Shown here in pieces: positions 61,653-64,000 of a stretch of DNA of 64,000 nt. Every line of letters starts with the position of its first letter. Within the stretch, counting starts at the first letter, position 1. Made by a program: the position numbers and the translations under genes. Under the pieces are notes generated by a model. It did not search any database. It had not been told where the DNA came from and saw only the letters and a program-made list of their open reading frames with translations. The stretch comes from VAZQ01 sp963753575 (GTDB lineage Bacteria > Pseudomonadota > Alphaproteobacteria > Rhizobiales > Xanthobacteraceae), in contig CAVWCR010000003.1 in NCBI GenBank assembly GCA_963753575.1, forward strand, positions 2,852,001 through 2,916,000, given 5' to 3'.

Positions 61653-62280
61653 GGTGGGCGCAAGCCGCTCGCGCCACGTAAGAGAGAACCAAAACCAAAA
61701 GGTCGACCACAGCGTCAACAAGATGGCGTCCTCTCTCGCTACGGCACCTGGCGGGAACGCGCTCGCTCGGGCGATGCTCTACCCGACCAAGGCAACTCTT
61801 TGAAGAGAAACGACGCCAAGCGCTCGCCGTCAGCGCCGCGACGAGGAAACCGATCACGGTAGAGGACGAAGTCCGTGATCTACAAGCCCATCGTGACGAT
61901 GAACAGGATAGCCGATGAAGTGCCAACCCACCGAGCAAGAGATCGACAAACTGGTCGACCTCGTAGCCCTTTCAAATAATCGGCTCGAGGCTCATCCCGA
62001 AGTGGTCCGCGATGGAGAGAGCTGTGAGGTAGAACCCAGGCTCAAAATGCGTCAATTTGCAAGCTAAGTTAAGAACCGAAGCGTGAGTAAAGGATGGCAA
62101 GTGTATGACCGCGAAGGCTCGCGAGTATCTCGAAGTGCACGGCTGGAAGATTTTTATCTTCTAGCGCACGTCCACTTTTGAGAGATGCTCGTGAGTTTTC
62201 AGCTGGAGACGTAACAAGCTGTCCATTCTTACACGCCGATCCATCCATGACTCGGTGTTGAAACACAAACGCACGTGCGA
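61653..62280. other. Lower-GC region with two weak overlapping small ORFs
   Basis: About 630 bases. A plus-strand frame ending at 61918 reads FEEKRRQALAVSAATRKPIT then VEDEVRDLQAHRDDEQDSR, and overlaps by ATGA the start of a 50-residue frame 61915-62067 (MKCQPTEQEIDKLVDLVALS). Both look faintly protein-like but lack ribosome sites and known families. The last 200 bases, downstream of the minus-strand gene at 62281, show no gene. Confidence 0.35.
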
Positions 62281-63138
62281 CTACTGCCGCGTATCGAAGT
62301 GTAGGTCACGCTTCGACAAATCCTTGCAGGTCCAGATGATGGGGATATTGAGGCCGCTAGCAAATCCTGCCTCAAAGTAGACGCCCCCGCGAACCTTGCC
62401 TTCCTCGCATGTGAAGTCGGCCACCAAGAAGCGAGAACGACGGATTTCAGCAATTATCTCATCGTCGACCTTGTTGAGGTGGTGGTGTTGTTGATCCACT
62501 CGCCTAGGATCATATCCGGTGTCATAAATGGCCCTGTACAACCCGTTCTCGTAGGCTTCCTTCATGGATGGATCGAACCACATTGCAACGAACGCCTGCG
62601 ATGATTGCACCTGTTTCGTCTGTAGCTCCTCGAAGCGCAGCCACCCATCCGCGCGCATGCTGTATAGGGTGTCTGAACCGGGTTTCGCCAGCAGACCCAT
62701 TTCCCTCATCATCGTTAAGAGTGACCACGCTTCCTGGTCGGTCGCCGATTCCGTAAACGCCAGAAAGTCGTCAAACGTGTCTCGGCTTTCAGACATGGCT
62801 CTATCGAGCGCTACGTTGGTCCCGACTTTGGTCCGGGTGCCTATGAACAGCAATGCTTGATTCAGGCGCTCACTGAACGGCAGATTGCGGCTATGCTTTA
62901 CGGCATCCAGTACATCACTGGTGATTTCAGGGACGGCGATTCCGGCCCTTCGCTGTGAGACAATCCAAGTAGTGAGGCGATTCTTTTCGGAACCGGTTAG
63001 CCCTCCCAACTCGATAACAGTAGAGCCGTCGATCTTGTATTCCCCGCCGGCGCGGCGCGAAACGATGTGTTCGTAGTCACCAAGCTTTGGCATCGCCTGC
63101 GCGGGGGTGCCCCAAATTAGACACTTGACTGCGTTCAT
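62281..63138 (-). CDS. Nucleoside deoxyribosyltransferase/TIR-like domain protein, possible defence gene
   Basis: A 285-residue soluble protein. Residues 1-175 have no named domain (MNAVKCLIWGTPAQAMPKLG, a helical middle). The C-terminal part SQAFVAMWFDPSMKEAYENG, YDTGYDPRRVDQQHHHLNKV, SRFLVADFTC and GGVYFEAGFASGLNIPIIWT has the Rossmann-like pattern of nucleoside 2-deoxyribosyltransferases and related TIR-like proteins; Glu256 would be the catalytic acid. It stops at HFDTRQ, where relatives I recall go on with Tyr and a further helix, so it may be truncated. Base composition is clearly less GC-rich than the neighbours, suggesting acquisition. Stand-alone. Confidence 0.65.
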   Translation of the reverse strand: MNAVKCLIWGTPAQAMPKLGDYEHIVSRRAGGEYKIDGSTVIELGGLTGSEKNRLTTWIVSQRRAGIAVPEITSDVLDAVKHSRNLPFSERLNQALLFIGTRTKVGTNVALDRAMSESRDTFDDFLAFTESATDQEAWSLLTMMREMGLLAKPGSDTLYSMRADGWLRFEELQTKQVQSSQAFVAMWFDPSMKEAYENGLYRAIYDTGYDPRRVDQQHHHLNKVDDEIIAEIRRSRFLVADFTCEEGKVRGGVYFEAGFASGLNIPIIWTCKDLSKRDLHFDTRQ

Positions 63139-63358
63139 TCATCGACTCGCTTTCTTCATTGTTTTTGCGCAAGAGAGGTTGTGTAGTAGTTCACAACCCA
63201 ACTGCACGATGGCCATGCTACCGAGTGACGGGTATGCCCCTCTCGAAAATGGGCCTTGAGAAATAATGAGACGGTTGCGGGTCCCACTTTTCGCCAAGTG
63301 ATTGATGCCCTTCAATAGTGGAGACCCGGCCCCGCTACCAACTTGTTCAACGCACGCC
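63139..63358. other. Intergenic region, no gene seen
   Basis: About 220 bases between the cyclase gene and the lower-GC gene, both on the minus strand. A minus-strand frame is open but without recognisable content. It marks the right border of the lower-GC patch. Confidence 0.4.
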
Positions 63359-64000
63359 TCACGGCAGGATCGCAAACGCCCGCGCCGGAAAGCCGAGCCC
63401 CTTCTTCACCTTCGGCCAGGTCACGACGATCAGCGCGCCGGTCGGCGGCACCTTGTCGAGATTGGCCATCACCTCGATCTGGTAGTGGCCGTGCTGCAGG
63501 AGATAGGTCTCCGACTCCATCTTGTCGGTCGTGTCGGTGTCCATCGCCTCGTGGCCGGTCGCCGCGACGCCGCGCTGCTCGTAGAGGAACTTGACCGTCT
63601 CGAAGGCCCAGGCCGGAAACGGCTGGCGCTTGAATCGCTCCGGATTGCTGTCCCAGTCCTTGTACATGTCGGTGCGCAGCGCGACGAACGCACCCTTGGG
63701 CACGCGCCCGTGCCTCTTCTCCCAAGCCCGGAGATCGGCGAGCGAGAAGGCATGATTGGGATCCTTGGCGAGGAACGGCGTGTCGTCGAGCACGATCAGC
63801 GGCAGGATCGTCTGCTTCAACGCAATCTCGTCCATGGTGGCGCCGTTCTCGGCGAAATGCGCCGGCGGATCGACGTGCGTGCCGTACTGCCCGACCATCT
63901 GGTAATAGGTCGTGCGGAAGCCGTCCTTGGCGATGGTGTAGGGCTCGTTCGTCTTCGGATCGGCCATCGGCGTCATCTTGGCCTGGCCAAAGCCCGACCA
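63359..64000 (-). CDS. Cyclase family protein (kynurenine formamidase-like), 5' part outside window
   Basis: The frame continues past the window edge (WSGFGQAK before the first Met), so only the C-terminal 213 residues are seen. The metal-site motif of the family is GQYGTHVDPPAHFAENG (HxGTHxDxxxH type). Later segments LPLIVLDDTPFLAKDPNHAF, VPKGAFVALRTDMYKDWDSN and GHEAMDTDTTDKM are typical of the metal-dependent amide/lactone hydrolase group. Ends AFAILP. A periplasmic signal peptide, if any, would be upstream of the window. No partner gene is visible. Confidence 0.85.
   Translation of the reverse strand, partial: WSGFGQAKMTPMADPKTNEPYTIAKDGFRTTYYQMVGQYGTHVDPPAHFAENGATMDEIALKQTILPLIVLDDTPFLAKDPNHAFSLADLRAWEKRHGRVPKGAFVALRTDMYKDWDSNPERFKRQPFPAWAFETVKFLYEQRGVAATGHEAMDTDTTDKMESETYLLQHGHYQIEVMANLDKVPPTGALIVVTWPKVKKGLGFPARAFAILP

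Overview
The window is GC-rich DNA with almost no RNA genes or mobile elements. It is packed with transport and catabolic genes and carries the two palindromic repeat types I associate with Bradyrhizobium/Xanthobacteraceae-like Hyphomicrobiales (Alphaproteobacteria): GTCGTCCCCGCG-type paired hairpins, and a GACAAG-type hairpin pair. The gene families (many Bug and NMT1-type solute-binding proteins, UbiD decarboxylases, molybdenum hydroxylases, HyuA/HyuB) fit a soil oligotroph of that group. The placement is an inference from repeats and gene content; no marker gene is present.

Left part (1-24.8 kb). A D-2-hydroxyacid dehydrogenase and a small CPCC protein are followed by a minus-strand pair (NMT1-type binding protein, orphan HyuA) and a Bug protein. 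After an EF-hand protein, a LysR regulator is divergent from a long plus-strand run: HyuA, a frameshifted HyuB, three tandem paralogous binding proteins, an SsuBC-like ABC ATPase with two permeases, a dihydroxyphthalate-decarboxylase-like PBP-fold protein, two M24 'pita-bread' proteins without the metal ligands, and an ACMSD-like amidohydrolase. This looks like an uptake-and-hydrolysis pathway for an amide, cyclic-imide or aromatic acid substrate. A dense train of hairpins (22340-22473) separates it from a TPR membrane protein.

Middle part (23.9-50.8 kb). A PBP-fold protein and a molybdenum hydroxylase large subunit, two small exported proteins (one with an Ivy-type CxPHDC motif), an acyl-CoA dehydrogenase, a GntR regulator divergent from UbiD plus two tandem Bug-like proteins, a second molybdenum hydroxylase, another Bug protein and an FAD oxidoreductase. 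At 41286-48804 lies a compact seven-gene minus-strand operon: Fbp-type ABC transporter (three genes), a metallo-beta-lactamase/beta-CASP-like protein, a thioredoxin-reductase-like flavoprotein, a CSTC (UGSC-like) protein and an unrecognised partner. I regard it as the best candidate for an undescribed system. A second UbiD is divergent from it.

Right part (50.8-64 kb). Small hypothetical proteins, an ABC exporter pair, a cupin, an FkbM methyltransferase broken by an in-frame amber codon, a TctCBA transporter with a long intercistronic stem-loop, a lower-GC patch holding a deoxyribosyltransferase/TIR-like protein that may be a defence gene, and the 3' part of a cyclase-family gene that runs off the right edge. 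No tRNA, rRNA, CRISPR, transposase or integrase was recognised.
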